DNA of 64,000 nt from Naegleria lovaniensis (GCF_003324165.1 NW_025407856.1:372001-436000), one strand, 5' to 3'. Positions 31,147 to 43,744 are shown, numbered from the stretch's first letter. Notes: generated by a model not told the origin, from the sequence alone. Translations and numbers: made by a program.

Positions 31147-31801
31147 ATTCGTTCCGAATGGTCCAAACAATTAGAGGTTTTAATATTTCCTGTTTTTTTA
31201 CTTGTTTAGTCAGCATGTGAGCAGCGAAATCATTAATCGTGCTTTGGAGCGAAATGAATTTTTAATTTTGATTTTGATTTAATGTCAGTTAACGAAAAAA
31301 TGTTCCTGATGATCATGATTGCACCATACTTTCTGAAATTTCCTGTTCCATGATTATTTCATTCTTGAACCTAGCTACGGAAAAAAGCAATGACTTCGGA
31401 TATTAATTACAAGTATTACATGAATATTTAAATATATTTATCATTCTTTAAAGCATTGGAGTGATGAAGAAGTCATTCATGATTTTGACTTGGTCCAGCT
31501 CTGAAAGTTTTTCTCTGTCCGAGTCGGCCAAACACGTTGCTATTAGAGTTTCGCCGGTATTAAACCGGTGGTGGCTTATTAAGTGTAGGTTCGGGAATAC
31601 CATTTCAAGCATTGTTTCGAATCCTTAGTCGTTTTGGACACTACACAACCACAACGGCAAACCATGAGCTGCTTGCATTGTGCCGAAACCAAATATTGAC
31701 ATTGGATGCGGGTTTGAGATTAGCCAAAACAAACACCCACTTGAGGCAAGTAGTATTGAACTCTCTTCATCAACATTCAGATTCCCATCTGTAGCTACGA
31801 G
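31147..31801. promoter_or_regulatory. Divergent promoter region between FAD/methyltransferase and cyclase genes
   Basis: 655 bases between head-to-head genes. Includes a small hairpin at 31552-31570 and a 60-codon plus-strand ORF at 31612-31794 that I regard as leader sequence rather than a gene. AT-rich around 31400-31450. Confidence 0.45.
31552..31570. repeat. Short inverted repeat (hairpin) in divergent promoter
   Basis: CCGGT and ACCGG arms separated by ATTAA can pair, extended by a C-G and a wobble pair to a stem of about seven. Unusual in being GC-rich within AT-rich flanking DNA. A dimeric protein site or RNA hairpin is possible. Confidence 0.4.
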
Positions 31802-34800
31802 ATGATGGAAAACAGCACACGTCCAACCTTAATACTCGAGCAAAGGGGGTCCAGTTCAGGTGTGGAGCACAACTCTCAACACACACTCACCCTAGATTCG
31901 GTATCGAGCTCTTCTTCTCATAATTCACTTTGGAAGCTTGCCAATGAAAAGCTCTTTCATGTATATTTGGCATTGAAAACAACAGGAGCAAGAAGAAGCA
32001 GATTGGATCGTTTCCTCTTCGGATTTCTATTCATCTATTACTTGTATTTGAATATCATGATGCCAACTCTTTCCTCTCATCCTCATTATAGTTATGACAT
32101 GAAACGAATGAACACTTCTCCATATGGAGATTACGGAGGATGGGTTTTTCGTGTCTTAAATTATGCCATCACTCTGTCATTGGACGTTCTATCGAGCGAA
32201 GCAGTCGTTGCATTGAGTTGTTGCTTGACTGCTATTGGAGCTTTGTTTTTCATCACCTTAATGATGGAATTCAAAGCATTGAAAGGAAAAGGACTTGATA
32301 AGCTCCGACAATTCAATACTTACTTTGGGCTACTCATTGCCTTAATCACTCCCGTTTCGGTTTTTGTGATGAGTACCTTTGTAGATTCCAATCCCAATCA
32401 TCTCCTCTATTCGGACAAGTATGGAGCCATGCAATCGACGCTCTCCCGAATACCTTCCTTGTTTTTCCTCGGGGAAGATACTCTGGTGTTTTTCATTCTG
32501 TCCTTCTTTTCCATGCTATTCATGATGTGTTGTTGTTTTGTTGCCGTGCTGTTATTACCATTGAATAATACGAGTAGTAAGATTTTCTTTGTTGCGACTG
32601 ATAACATTCCGATTGCTTTGAATTTTGTTTCCATTGCTTTTGAAGTCATGATCAAATTTCTCATACCGCCCACTTACATGTATGTGAGAGGAGTGATTCA
32701 TATGATTGGATCAGTCGCTCAATTGGCTCTTTTCATATACACCTTTCCATTCTTTCAAAGGTTTGAAAATTCGATATTTATTGGAGCTCTACTCGCAAGA
32801 CTTGGCTCTTCCATCGGAATGATTACTAGTGGATGTGTTTTTAACTTTACTTCTCAAGTCAACCTGGTTAACAGTGATTTGGAACTTGGTATGATGGGCC
32901 TTACATTGGGTCTCTCGATTACGTTCTTACTAGTGGGCATTGCAGCAAGTGAAATTTATACTTTGATTTTCGTGTGTCGACCTGTTCGAAGAAATTTAGG
33001 ATCAAAAGAGTTGAACTATGAGGATCTTTCTCGATATCATGATTCTGATGCTTTGGCACATATTGTAGGTCATGAAAATGATTCCATTCGTGCGTTGAAT
33101 CTTTTTCTTCAATTTTCTGTGAGGAACGAGAATGATTACCATATTGCATGTCCCTTTGTGAAAAATGCTTGTCATCATCGGGTGTTTTCATCTCCGTTAC
33201 TCTTATTGACGTCAAGTCATGTCATATCACATGAATGGAATACTGATGCGAGTAGTGGTGTATTGGCATCAGCACTACTGAAACGTGCTCACAAAAATTG
33301 TGGAAATATTTGGAAACGGACAATAATTGAAGAATTATTAAGTGAAATTGAAATTGAAACGACAAGCTATAAGGCACATGGGCGCAACAGCGTCGAAGTG
33401 AAAAACATGATTCTTGATTTGGAACAAAAACAAGAAGAGCTTGTGACCATTCACCGAATGTTTTTTAAGGAATTCATGAGCGATTTTGTAAACATTCCAA
33501 AAATTGAGCAGATTAACAGTAGAGCAAGTGAACTTGCTAAATATTGTGACAAGATGTTTTATCATTTGATCACGAATTTTAGACAGAATAAGACCGTTCT
33601 AAGGGTTTATGCAGGGTTAGTAGCATGGTGTTTCATCAAATTATAGTTTTATTTCACCTAATGATCACCTCGTTAATAATTGTTACTCACATAATCTCAT
33701 ACAATTCTTATTCACAGATACGTAGAAAATTTCAAATTTGACAAGGAACAAGCTGCAGCTCTTTATGAAGAGGCCAGTCAGGTATGTTTTTAATATTCTT
33801 TTTTTATCATTAATTTGTCAATATTCTTGTTCCATTCAGCTAGAGGAAGAGGATTCGAAAAGCCGATACTTTAAAAAAGCAAGAAGTTTCAATAACAACA
33901 AAGTTATACCCCTTCCAACCAGTCCTGTGGCCTCTATCCATGTAAATCATAATCATAACATTCCCAACGTTGCTGACAACAATGTTGAAAAGTTATCTTT
34001 CACAGACAATGACAATGTCGACAAGATGAATTTTGATGGAATCGAAAACGAGGCCATTGATAAGAAACAAGTATTCTTTAGAAATACCATCAATACTCCC
34101 TATCAATCTACATTACGGAACTACAGTTTTATTGTAGTTTCTGCACTTTCTCTAGCTCTGTTGATGGTAGCTCTCGTTCTATGCCTGCTTTTCGGTGCGA
34201 AAATTACTGAAATTCCTCTTGCACTGGACTCTTGCTTACCAGGAGCTACTCCGTCGTCACTCATTCGTGAACTGAGAATGCGACAAATTATGGTGGAGTT
34301 ATTCGAAAATCAGAAATGGCCAGTTCCACAAAACGGCACAAGAGAAGCTCTTGCTTTAGAGAAATATAGAAACTCAACTCATCAACGATTTCAGCAATTT
34401 AAAACATTCCTACACAATTTGGTGGCAAATTCAGTCTCAAACAAGTACAGTGATAACATGTATCATGACTACACCAACACAGACAATATCATCAACTTAC
34501 CAATGGCCACTGATAAACAATTAATGGAATATACAGGAAGTTTTAAAAAGAATGCATCCATGAGTGAAATTACCCAAGAGCTCATTTACCATACTAATTT
34601 ATTCTTGACATGGAACAATGCCGACTTTAACAAGACAACAACATCCTTTCCGTTCATGTATATTTATCTCAATCGAAGGACAGCATCTGATGCTTATGGC
34701 GTTTTTTGTTCGAGATTCCAAACCAGTAAGCGATTGAGCAATCAATCGGTAGATGACACCATGAAGTTTTATTTATTTATTTCGAATGGAGTTTTTATAT

Positions 34801-37165
34801 TAATTTATGGAGGATTACTTGTCTTGGCAAGAGTCGACATGTATACGTCAACAAAAATCATCAAACTCTATCATAGAATTCCCAAAGATTTAGTTGGAGT
34901 GATTTATCAGGATTTACAAAAAAAGACGACTCAAGATGCCAAACACATGAAACAAGGTATTCGACCAAAGAATTTGTTAATACTGTATGGAGTCGTTGTG
35001 GTGCTGCTTGTGAGCTTGAGTTTTGGAATGATGTATTATGAAATGTACCTCAACACTTTGACCACCTCAACGACCATGATTAATATTGATATAGCCACAG
35101 CTATCATGAGAGGTATGTAAAGTGCATATTCTTTGTGATTTGACCAATTGCGAACTTGAAACGTGTTGATTATTTTGAAAATATCAGCTGTGGCAAGAAC
35201 GTCTGTAAGAACGAGTGAATTTTTTGCGTTTAATGGAATATCACCAGGAAAATTCATTAACAATCCAGCAGTTGGATCAGCCAGTCAGCTTGCCACCTTC
35301 CGAGCGGATGTTAAGCAATACACCACAGACATTCAAAATTTCTATAACTCCCTTGTATATGGAGGTGATGGAACTGAGTCTATCATTGGAAAGTATCCAA
35401 GAGTTGACGATATTGTAAACGGAGTTTATAATTGTCAGAACAAGAGCTCTTGTGTCACCTTGCAGGTCTCTTGTCCATGTTCACGGTTGAGTCGGTCAAG
35501 TGGGGAGACGAATTGTGGAACATTTATTTTGCTCGTGATCCTGCAACCTTTTTTAAATACTTGGAATTGTTTAATTTGGCAGATGACGTTTTCAATCGAA
35601 TGCTAGAATTTTTAATAGTACTTGTGACCTATACACAGGTGAATTCGAGAGCGTTCACGTCATGCTTTTTTATTATTGGAGTTTTAACACTGATGTTATT
35701 CAGTTACCTTATATTTGGAGCTTTTAGAAAATACGACCATCACATCACTACGTTACGAACATTTCTAAACTATCTTCCTATTGAATATATCGAAAGTCAT
35801 GAGAGTTTGAAGAACTTTTTACTCTATAATTCTCTATCACAACAAAAAACCTCGAAAAAGAAAAATACAGAAGACTCGATCAAGAATCTTTTGAACTCTA
35901 TGGTCGAAGGAGCTGTGCTGGCTAATGAAAAGGGAGAAATTATCTTGTTTAATGTAGCTGCTCAAAAAATGTTTGGAAAGAACATCACCGATGCTTTAGG
36001 TTTGAAATTCTTCACTCTTTTCGATCAATCTTCCGAGGCCTATTTGAAAAAGGTCACTGACCATTGTAAAGCCAATGTGGACATTCCTGACGAAAAGCAT
36101 GGCGAAGTTATTGAGCTTGAGTGTATTCGAAAGAATCAAACGAAATTTCCTGGGCTTATCAATCTATCAGTGACAAGAAATGGAGAGGGATCTATTGTCA
36201 TTACATGTTTTGTGAAAGACATTTCCATGGAAAAGAAACAAAATAGTTTACTGGCAGAGGAGAAACAAAATAGTGACAAATTATTGAGAAATATTCTACC
36301 AGATGCTGTTGCTAGCAAACTGAAATCAGGTGAGACCTTTATTGCAGAAAAGTTCAATGACATTACTTGTTTCTTTAGTGATATGGTCAACTTCACCAAG
36401 ATGAGTTCTGGAATGAATCCTTCCGAGTTGGTGCTCATGTTGAATGTGATTGTGAATGGCTTTGACGACCTTATTGACAAGTATCAACTTGAAAAGATTA
36501 AGACCATTGGAGATGCCTATTTTTGTGTAGGAGGACTTCATAATAATTCACAATCGGACCATCCAGGTAGGTAAACAGCTGTGTTTTGATCACGCATTCC
36601 TATTGAATATTTCATTGGAACTTGGTTTCCCTTTTTTAACATGCAGAGCGAGCACTACGGTTTGCCATAGATACCTTGCTTGTGATTCGATCATATAATT
36701 TGGAAAATATGGAGAGACAAGTGAACATTCGTATTGGTCTGAATACAGGTGGAGTCGTTGCAGGAGTTATTGGAAGAAAGGTAGGTGTTTTAGAGTGACA
36801 AGTGTTCTTTTGTTTTAACTTGTTACTCGTACGTTTTGATCATTTACAGAAATTTGCATATGATTTGTGGGGTGTAAGTACGAATTGCTTTTTTGAGGAT
36901 CATTGTTTTAATGTTCCAAAATGTAACACTTTAGGATACCATTAATACTGCCTCTCGTATGGAGTCAACGTCTCTTGCTGGCAGAATTCAAATTTCAAGA
37001 TCGACGTATGAGCGTGTGTATGACCTTGGATTGGAATTTGAGGAACGAACAATGGAGTTGAAAGGAAAGGGTCTCACCAATACGTACTTGTTGAAAGAGA
37101 AACATCATGTTCAAACAATTGTTCAACCTTTAGAGGCTCAAACTGTATCGACTGAGCAGCAATAG
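31802..37165 (+). CDS. Multi-pass membrane adenylyl cyclase with PAS domain (one frame break)
   Basis: Exons 31802-33615, 33718-33781, 33840-35112, 35188-36566, 36647-36780, 36850-36873 (24 nt) and 36935-37165 give about 1640 residues. Many hydrophobic helices fill the first half, with large loops; a last helix, FFIIGVLTLMLFSYLIFGAF, precedes a PAS domain (SMVEGAVLANEKGEIILFN), a short signalling helix (ILPDAVASKLKSGE) and a class III cyclase domain. Metal-binding Asp residues are in FSDMVNFT and GDAYF. The base-specificity positions are Lys (EKIKTIGDAYF) and Asp (AYDLWGDTINTASRMES), which predict ATP rather than GTP as substrate. The frame shifts near 35400-35500: a single missing base around 35466 would give TLQGLLSMFTVESVKWG. 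Two domains would form the homodimeric active site. Membrane sensor for an unknown signal. Confidence 0.85.
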
Positions 37166-37868
37166 CAGCAATGATTTCAAAATCTTCAGGCAAAGAAAGA
37201 AAAACCTCGATTGTGCTTTTTTCTCTGTTGTAGGATTGAATCACACCAAAACAATACAGTACTCCATTTGACAGAATAATGACCACCGTTGGCACATGTG
37301 AAATCAAGACGAATCTTTGGATCATATATGATTGGAAATGCAAAGTGGTAGCTTGGAAAGAGTTTTCACATATTTCAAATTTCGTGAATCGATCATAGGC
37401 TTCCAATCTTTGTTGTGTAACAACTGATTAATGAGAATGACACATGTATCCATTGAACTACTAAAATTTACAGAAGAGCCTTGTACCGAATAGAGAAAGC
37501 TTCGTCGTTCATGTTTTAATATTTTTGTAACTTGACTTTACAAAATTAAGAAACACCACCGAAACAACAGAGGCACCATACCACACAGTTGAATTTTCTT
37601 ATAAGAATTTAAAAAGATCAAACGCCTTACAAAAAATACTAGTGCAACACTTTCCATCTAAAATTTTCCAGTCGTAACACCGCCGTGATGTGACATCTTT
37701 CTGTTGTAACGAGTTGAGGCAGAATAATAATTCAACGATGCCGTATACGACACATTGAGAGGTTACCTCTTGACTAATTGTTTTGGAACTTATTTCGAAA
37801 ACACTCAGCACGTTAAATTCCAGAACCAAGTGGAAAATACAAGAAAATCACAAAAAAAAATTCAACAC
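37166..37868. other. Intergenic region upstream of the histone-tail-like F-box gene
   Basis: 703 bases. Short ORFs on both strands (for example minus 37074-37406, overlapping the cyclase end) lack support. The frame of the following gene is open back to 37755 but has no ATG before 37869, so that part is leader sequence. AT-rich tracts near 37500-37560 and a nine-A run before the start codon. Confidence 0.45.
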
Positions 37869-40051
37869 ATGTCCAAAGGAGGTAAAGGACTGGGAAACGG
37901 TGGAGCAAAAAGGCGCAGACGAGCGTTATGGGAATCTCAACCACGAGGATGGTCGACCATACGACTCTTAACCAACCCCATCATTGGAACTACAAATCCG
38001 GAAAGCACTCGATTAGTAGAGCCTTTGAAAAAGAAGATCAAGTTTTCAAGCTCATCCATGAATATTACTGGCGAAATTATTTCTCACCCATATTCCCATT
38101 GGTTGAATTCGTTAGTCTTGCTGAAAGTGTTTGAATATCTTCCGATGAGCGATCAATTGAATTTTCGGTTGATCAACCATTCATCGTTCAATACCGCATT
38201 GGGAATTTCATCATCGTCTCTGTGTTGGAAATTTAAAACCATGATGGAAGGCGCATCTTCAACTTCATGGTTTGGAACTAGTAGTACGAATCAAGCAACA
38301 CAACAAACTCCTTTCCATCAAGAATACTTTAATATTCTCTCATCGGGTTTGAAAGAAGCTCCTCATCTCTATTCTCATCAATTGATTTTAATGTTGGAAC
38401 CTCTCGCTCATCAAACCATTAATCTTTCAACCACTTGTTGTTCTCATTCCAAAATGAGCAATGCATCTACTGAGAAATCTTTAGAAATGGGCAGAGAGGA
38501 TGAAAACAACGACATGATGAAGACCACTAGTGAGCATGACAAGCAACAATCACTTGCGTTGCGTCATGTGATGCATGGATGTTTACTAAGCGTGAATGCA
38601 GCATTGAGGAATTTAATGATTAAGTATTCAACTCTATTCACAAATCAAGATCCTTTCCAATCACACTATCGAGACGTTTCAGATCCCAATATTGAAGAAT
38701 TATTGAAGAATCAAGAATATGTAGAATTATTTAAAACAGGAATTGTCTCATACAGACAATGGATTGGATATGGTAACAAGTATTCACAATCATCGAAATG
38801 TGAAATTAAGATTAAGAGAAAGAGTGTTTTGAAGGATGTAGATTCAAACCCTTACATTTACTTGGTTCAACAACATGGTTTAGGAATTAATTGTAGAGAG
38901 GGAACCAGTGACCAATATTACCAATTGGTGCAAAGGAAGGGCCGAGCAACTATTCCCATTCTAGAGAGTTTATTTTATAGAGAACCCACAGGAGAAGGTA
39001 CGTGAGATGATCTCTCTGTTTTATTCTCTCAAGTAATCATTCATGTTTTTTGCTTTTATTTCGAACAGCACAATATCACAAAAGAAGATTGCAAAGAATT
39101 TTAGACGAGTGTGAGCTACCAAGTGAGTGGAACACGAAGAAGTTTCTTTCGTTTCTCATGCTTTGTTCGAGCTCATTATTGAATAGCATTGAGAATTGTG
39201 AGTTTACAGATACCCTTAACAGAATTAAACCTGTCATGACGATCCAGGAGGACGAAAATGAAGAGTGCCAAGACGATGAAGAGACTTACGATCGTGAAAA
39301 TCCTTACCTCCAACAGCGACCAATGCTGCTTTATGCCTATCATGAAAACATGAAACAAACAGATTATGAAGTAGCTGGGATTGAGTTTATGGACAAATTA
39401 ATATCAGAATTTCTAAATCCAACACGAAACAAAGGTATTGCACAAATCAGAGAAGGTGTGACATGTTTAAGGAAAAAGCTCAACTTCTTGTGCGCAAGGG
39501 TCAATTTGTCAAAGATGGAACCTCCCCAAGGATGCATTAAATTGATACAAGATCTTCAAAGCAACTTGGTCACAAGACATGAAAGTTACTCCTTCTCGAC
39601 ATGTATTGGAGAGTATGTAACAGAACAAGATAGTTATTCTAAGGTCACTTTTAGAAGATTAGAAAAACCAGAAGAATTAATGACTCTTGTTCTTCAAGGA
39701 ACACAAGTTGCGGGTTATGGTGATTCCTTCGTTGATTTTTCAATTTCAAGTACAACTGAACAAGACGGAAATTCAGCCACAACTCTAGAAATGTGTTATT
39801 CTAATGAGAAAGACCTTTTTGACGATAATTGTAGCAAGTCTGGATTTTTAGAGCGTTTGATTGGTAGCCAAAGGATCGCTCAATATTCATCCATTCAAAT
39901 TGCCTTTAGTTTGCTCCATGTCATGGATCGACCACATCACTTCTTAATTTCTGACTTTGGCCAAAGATCTACAAGAGATCATGATGTGACAGATGTATGG
40001 AATTCTTTCTTGGAGAGATTTTCTGACAAGCTGTATGAAAATGAAGATTAA
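37869..40051 (+). CDS. F-box-like protein with a histone H4 tail-like N-terminus
   Basis: Exons 37869-38997 and 39069-40051 (71-bp intron, phase 1) give 703 residues. The N-terminus, MSKGGKGLGNGGAKRRRRA, closely copies the histone H4 tail segment GKGGKGLGKGGAKRHRK, but no histone fold follows. A possible F-box lies near residues 76-115 (SHWLNSLVLLKVFEYLPMSD, then QLNFRLINHSSF). The remainder is unassigned: a Ser/Thr-rich linker, a Lys-rich stretch (KCEIKIKRKSVLK) and an acidic insertion near 420 (EDENEECQDDEE). The start is the first ATG of the frame. It might be a chromatin-linked ubiquitin-ligase adaptor whose tail is read or modified by histone enzymes; that is inference. The F-box call is moderate, the tail likeness is seen directly. 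Confidence 0.7.
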
Positions 40052-40249
40052 TAATACTCCTCCTTCATGAACCCCGAAATCTCAAATCATAAAATAAAAA
40101 AAAATATTACAAGTATGCAACAATTGAAGGTGCTCAAGCTTAACACACCTACTTGCAAAAAACACTTTCGGAATGACAGGAAAATTTTGGACAAGCCTCG
40201 AATTGTAAACTTGTTCTTGCGACACGTGTCAAAAAAAATTTAAAAAAAA

Positions 40250-41117
40250 ATGCCCAAGAAACAAGACAGTACTTCCACTCCGCCTTCTGTTTCTGCTACT
40301 TCCACTGCGAGTACCGTGGAGGCGAAGAAGGTCAAAGATCAATCATCATCATCATCGGCCAGACCAAAGAGTTGGTTTAAAATTTTATTCAGTTCCTATG
40401 TTATTTTTACCATCTTGATCGTTCTCTTCTTGTTGTTCATATGGCTCATAATTATTTGCTGTATCAGAGTGCGATCATTACTCAACACGATGGCAAATTG
40501 AAGAATTTATGGAAAGAGGGAAGCAAGGCTCAACCCTTGTTTACTTATAGATTTAATGCTCTCCCTTCTAATGTGGTAAATCCTATCAATGAAGTTGTGA
40601 GAATTGTGAATCAATATCCATTCATGAGGGATAATGGAATTAAAATCCAATCTTCCCAGTGAATGAATATGTCAATGTTTCAATCACTGTGGCTAACATT
40701 CCATACATTGCCTTGTTGATCGCCTTTGCTTACACCATGACTTCTAAATTGCCAGTCATTTTGGGACAAATTATTGAAGGTAATGGAAAGTTGGATAATT
40801 CCACACCAAGAGAACAACAAGCGAGAATGACTGGATTTGGTTCAAGAGCCGACGGAGCTCACAAAAATGCATTCGAAGCCTTGACTGGATTTGGTATTAT
40901 TGTTGCTGTCACATTGTTTAGAATTGGATCCAACACTGATGCTCGCTCTTTGGAGTTGGCTGCTTCTTTGGTAAAGGAAAGCATTTTCTTTGTCATTGCA
41001 AGAACCATTTTCCAAGTGTGGTATCCATTGGGTTTGCCATCTTTTGTTAGAACCATTATTTGGGCATTTGGATGGATGAGCGTTTTGCAACTCTACATTA
41101 ACAATGCTACTTTTTAA
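40250..41117 (+). CDS. MAPEG-family membrane protein with N-terminal extension (two frame breaks)
   Basis: The C-terminal frame (about 40644-41117) encodes a MAPEG-like domain: NVSITVANIPYIALLIAFAY, the family hallmark segment REQQARMTGFGSRADGAHKN, FEALTGFGIIVAVTLF, and two further helices. MAPEG proteins are small membrane enzymes of glutathione and eicosanoid metabolism. It has no ATG of its own. Upstream, from the ATG at 40250, runs a Ser/Thr-rich leader and a transmembrane helix (YVIFTILIVLFLLFI), then in a second frame an extracellular-type segment (TYRFNALPSNVVNPINEVV). Adding one base near 40440 and one near 40644 joins all three into about 289 residues. A 199-bp intron from 40461 to 40659 would also join first and third frames, discarding the middle. 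I favour single-base indels. Confidence 0.6.
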
Positions 41118-41253
41118 ATAAATTGTGTTGTTTTATTTATTTTTGAAATTGAATGTGAGAGCTACCATTTGTGGCGATCTTCACTTGTGCTGTGGTGAGG
41201 TGAAAAGTTTGAAAGACACACAGCATAATTCGAACTTTCAATCTCTTGCCAGT

Positions 41254-42896
41254 TTATTGTTTATTCAACGACGACGAGGATTGATTTCCCAACCTTTGAT
41301 GCAGATAATCAATTTGCTGGTGTTGATAATAAATGTGTTGCTTCAACTGTTGAATTTCAGCAAAAAGAGATTCCAATGTCACTGAGGAATACAAATTCGA
41401 AATGGGTGGCAAAGTGTTACTCATCGATGAGTTTTCAAACGTTTGATGTGGCTCAGAGGCCACAACGACCAAGTTTTGCTTGACATGTTCTGAGTCTATC
41501 ATACTCGATTCAACCTTCACCGACTTGATCTTTGGTTCATGCGTCACGGCCATGTCACTCGAGTCATGATCTTCTTCATGTTCTCTCTTTCTCTTCAAAT
41601 CCGTTGATGCTACTTGAACAGGTTCTTGCTTTCTCTTCGAGTCCTTGTCGAGTTGAAGTCTACTTCTGGATCGAATCCAAAATGAACTGGAAACAGCAAT
41701 ACATTCATCGTTTGGATTCAAAATTTCAATATAACCAATTCGAGAGGAGGAGCTTCCCTTCATGCTTGTAATTCGTTGTGGAATGATGATGGTACATTCA
41801 AAGGTGGTGGAGTTATTCGAATTATTTGGTTTGAACACTTCCTTAGAAACAGTCACACCACTCGATGATCCATCCTTCAACTTTAACACACAAACACATT
41901 TCGAAAAATGTGGAGATTCAATGAAAAGGGAATCTCTAATGGTCAAATTGTAATCAGTGTCAGGTGGTGCTTTCTTAGAGTCATTTAGAATAAAGCCTTG
42001 AACACATTTGAATGTGAAATTCGAGGTTACAAAATGTTGGTTGTTAAAGCTGAGAGTTGGTTCTGGAGGGTTGCCATGTGGATGATGATGACTCACTTCA
42101 TAGGTGGAATGAGATAACAAGTTTGAAGAAATACCAGAGGAGGAGGAGGAGGATTTAGAGACGGTCGATGCCTTGGATTGCTTTCTTCTTCTAGCCTGTT
42201 TTTGAGGTGTGGTCGTCACCGTAGTAGCAACAGTTGGAATTGGAATCATGGATGCGGAGCGAGACTGTTGTTGATCTTCTGGTACCTGAATAAGGGAAGT
42301 CTTATGGTCGACATGTCCACCATCATTAATGCATTCGATGAAGCAGTAGAGGAAGGCAATTCAGATTCATCACTGCTCAAATGAGGACCTTCTGAGGATG
42401 AATGCGAAGAGTGTGAGGAATCAGAATCTCCGTCTTGATGATGATGATGGTGCTGATGCGGATGATGATGATGCGGATTCATAACAGAATTCATGCTCGA
42501 TGGTGAAGTTTTCATGGCAGTTTGGTATCGCTTCTTTTGAGGAAGCAACATGCTATTGGAACTTGGCAACGTTGTTGCAACTATGGATGAAGAAGGAGGC
42601 ACTCGGGAAATTGGAACTACAACGTGTTGAATTTGAGGAAAGTCAGAAGGAGCACTTGGGATTAAATGATTCGTGGTTGTTGTTGGGTTGAGAGATCCGT
42701 TGCTGTTGTTATTGGAATAGTTGAGGCTTGTTAGATGAGGTGGAGAGCTTGGATGACGTTGTTGCATCCTCATCATCATCATGGGATCATTCCCGACCGA
42801 TGATTCCTCAAACAGGTTTGATGGAGGTTGGTTAGGCTTGTTGTTGATATTGTTGTTATTTACATTACTAATCAAGGAGTTGTTATTGTTGGTCAT
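41254..42896 (-). CDS. Asn/His/Ser-rich nuclear-type protein with coiled-coil C-terminus
   Basis: Two frames join: 42896-42321 and 42285-41254. Either a 35-bp GT-AG intron (42320-42286, with a good pyrimidine acceptor) or one missing base near 42290 links them, giving 535 or about 547 residues. The N-terminal half is Asn-, His- and Ser-rich with a run of His residues (HHHHPHQHHHHH) and many S/T-P sites. A middle segment of about 120 residues, from NNQHFVTSNFTFKC to SSSFWIRSRSR, has alternating strand character and may be a folded domain, possibly DNA-binding beta-sandwich-like. Basic stretches (KRKQEP, LKRKREHEED) look like nuclear localisation signals. The end (LESLFAEIQQLKQHIYYQHQ) is a coiled coil. 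No family recognised; a transcription factor is a reasonable guess. Confidence 0.6.
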
Positions 42897-43744
42897 GATG
42901 AAAGTTGTTCGTTAGTTGAGTAGAATCGGCTTGAGGTAGTCATGGAGCGAGTTCTGCAATGTTCTTTTTGCGGATTATTTGGTGCTGATTCAATATTGAA
43001 TATTCAGTGATTCAATGAAGATGGAGGTTTTGGTTGTGATGTTTTTTTTCGAATTGAAAGTGGATTTTTTCTGAAATTTGTTTTGAGATTTCACTGTATC
43101 TATTTTTAGAATTTAAAGGTTCGATGAATATTTTGACAGCACATTGCTTTTGTGTTCGAACGAATTCTTAACGTTGGAAATTTTTAATTAACTGTGCTGT
43201 TGAAGAAGAGAGTGAAAGGAAATGGTGAACCTGTGAAAATATGTTTCCTCCAATTCAAAACGTGTACGTGTTTCTGCAAGTCAAAAACTGTGATAGAAGA
43301 GGAGCGGAAAGAGTGTTCCTTCCAGGACGCATGCACACCTCTGGGAATTTCCTCATTTTAATGCGTGCGAGCTGACCGGAACCAACTTCCTTGCCCTTCA
43401 AGGAAAATCTTTGAACTTGGGAACATGGAATTTGAGGGAAGGTTACGTTGGGCTGCAAGCAAATTCACAACAAAATCGTTGTAAAGAGTTCATCAATGAC
43501 GAGACACGTCAAAGCAAAGGAATTGATTGGATCGGATTGGTCTTCTTTACGGTAAGCTCACTTATTCGAAGGTTTTGGAATCGATTGAACGTTGGGAGAG
43601 ATGAGTATCAAAAGTCTGGATTCATTCAACGTTAAATATTTACAAACTGTAGAGTATGAAAGTACAACCTACTTCCAATCAAAATATGCTACAGTAAATC
43701 AAAATGATCATCATTGAGACAAGAACAACTTGTTAACTACTTGA
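42897..43744. other. Intergenic region
   Basis: 848 bases between two minus-strand genes. ORFs at 43255-43458 (minus) and 43411-43635 (plus) overlap each other and show no family resemblance. T-rich near 43030-43080. Confidence 0.45.

Noticed and set aside
31612-31794. 60-codon ORF just before the cyclase
   Set aside because: It is in another frame, ends 8 bases before the cyclase ATG and has no recognisable features; at most a leader ORF.
37869-37926. A true histone H4 gene
   Set aside because: Only the tail segment matches; the following residues bear no relation to the histone fold.
43411-43635. 74-codon plus-strand ORF between the nuclear-type gene and PIG-V
   Set aside because: Overlaps an opposite-strand ORF, no similarity, no linkable exon.
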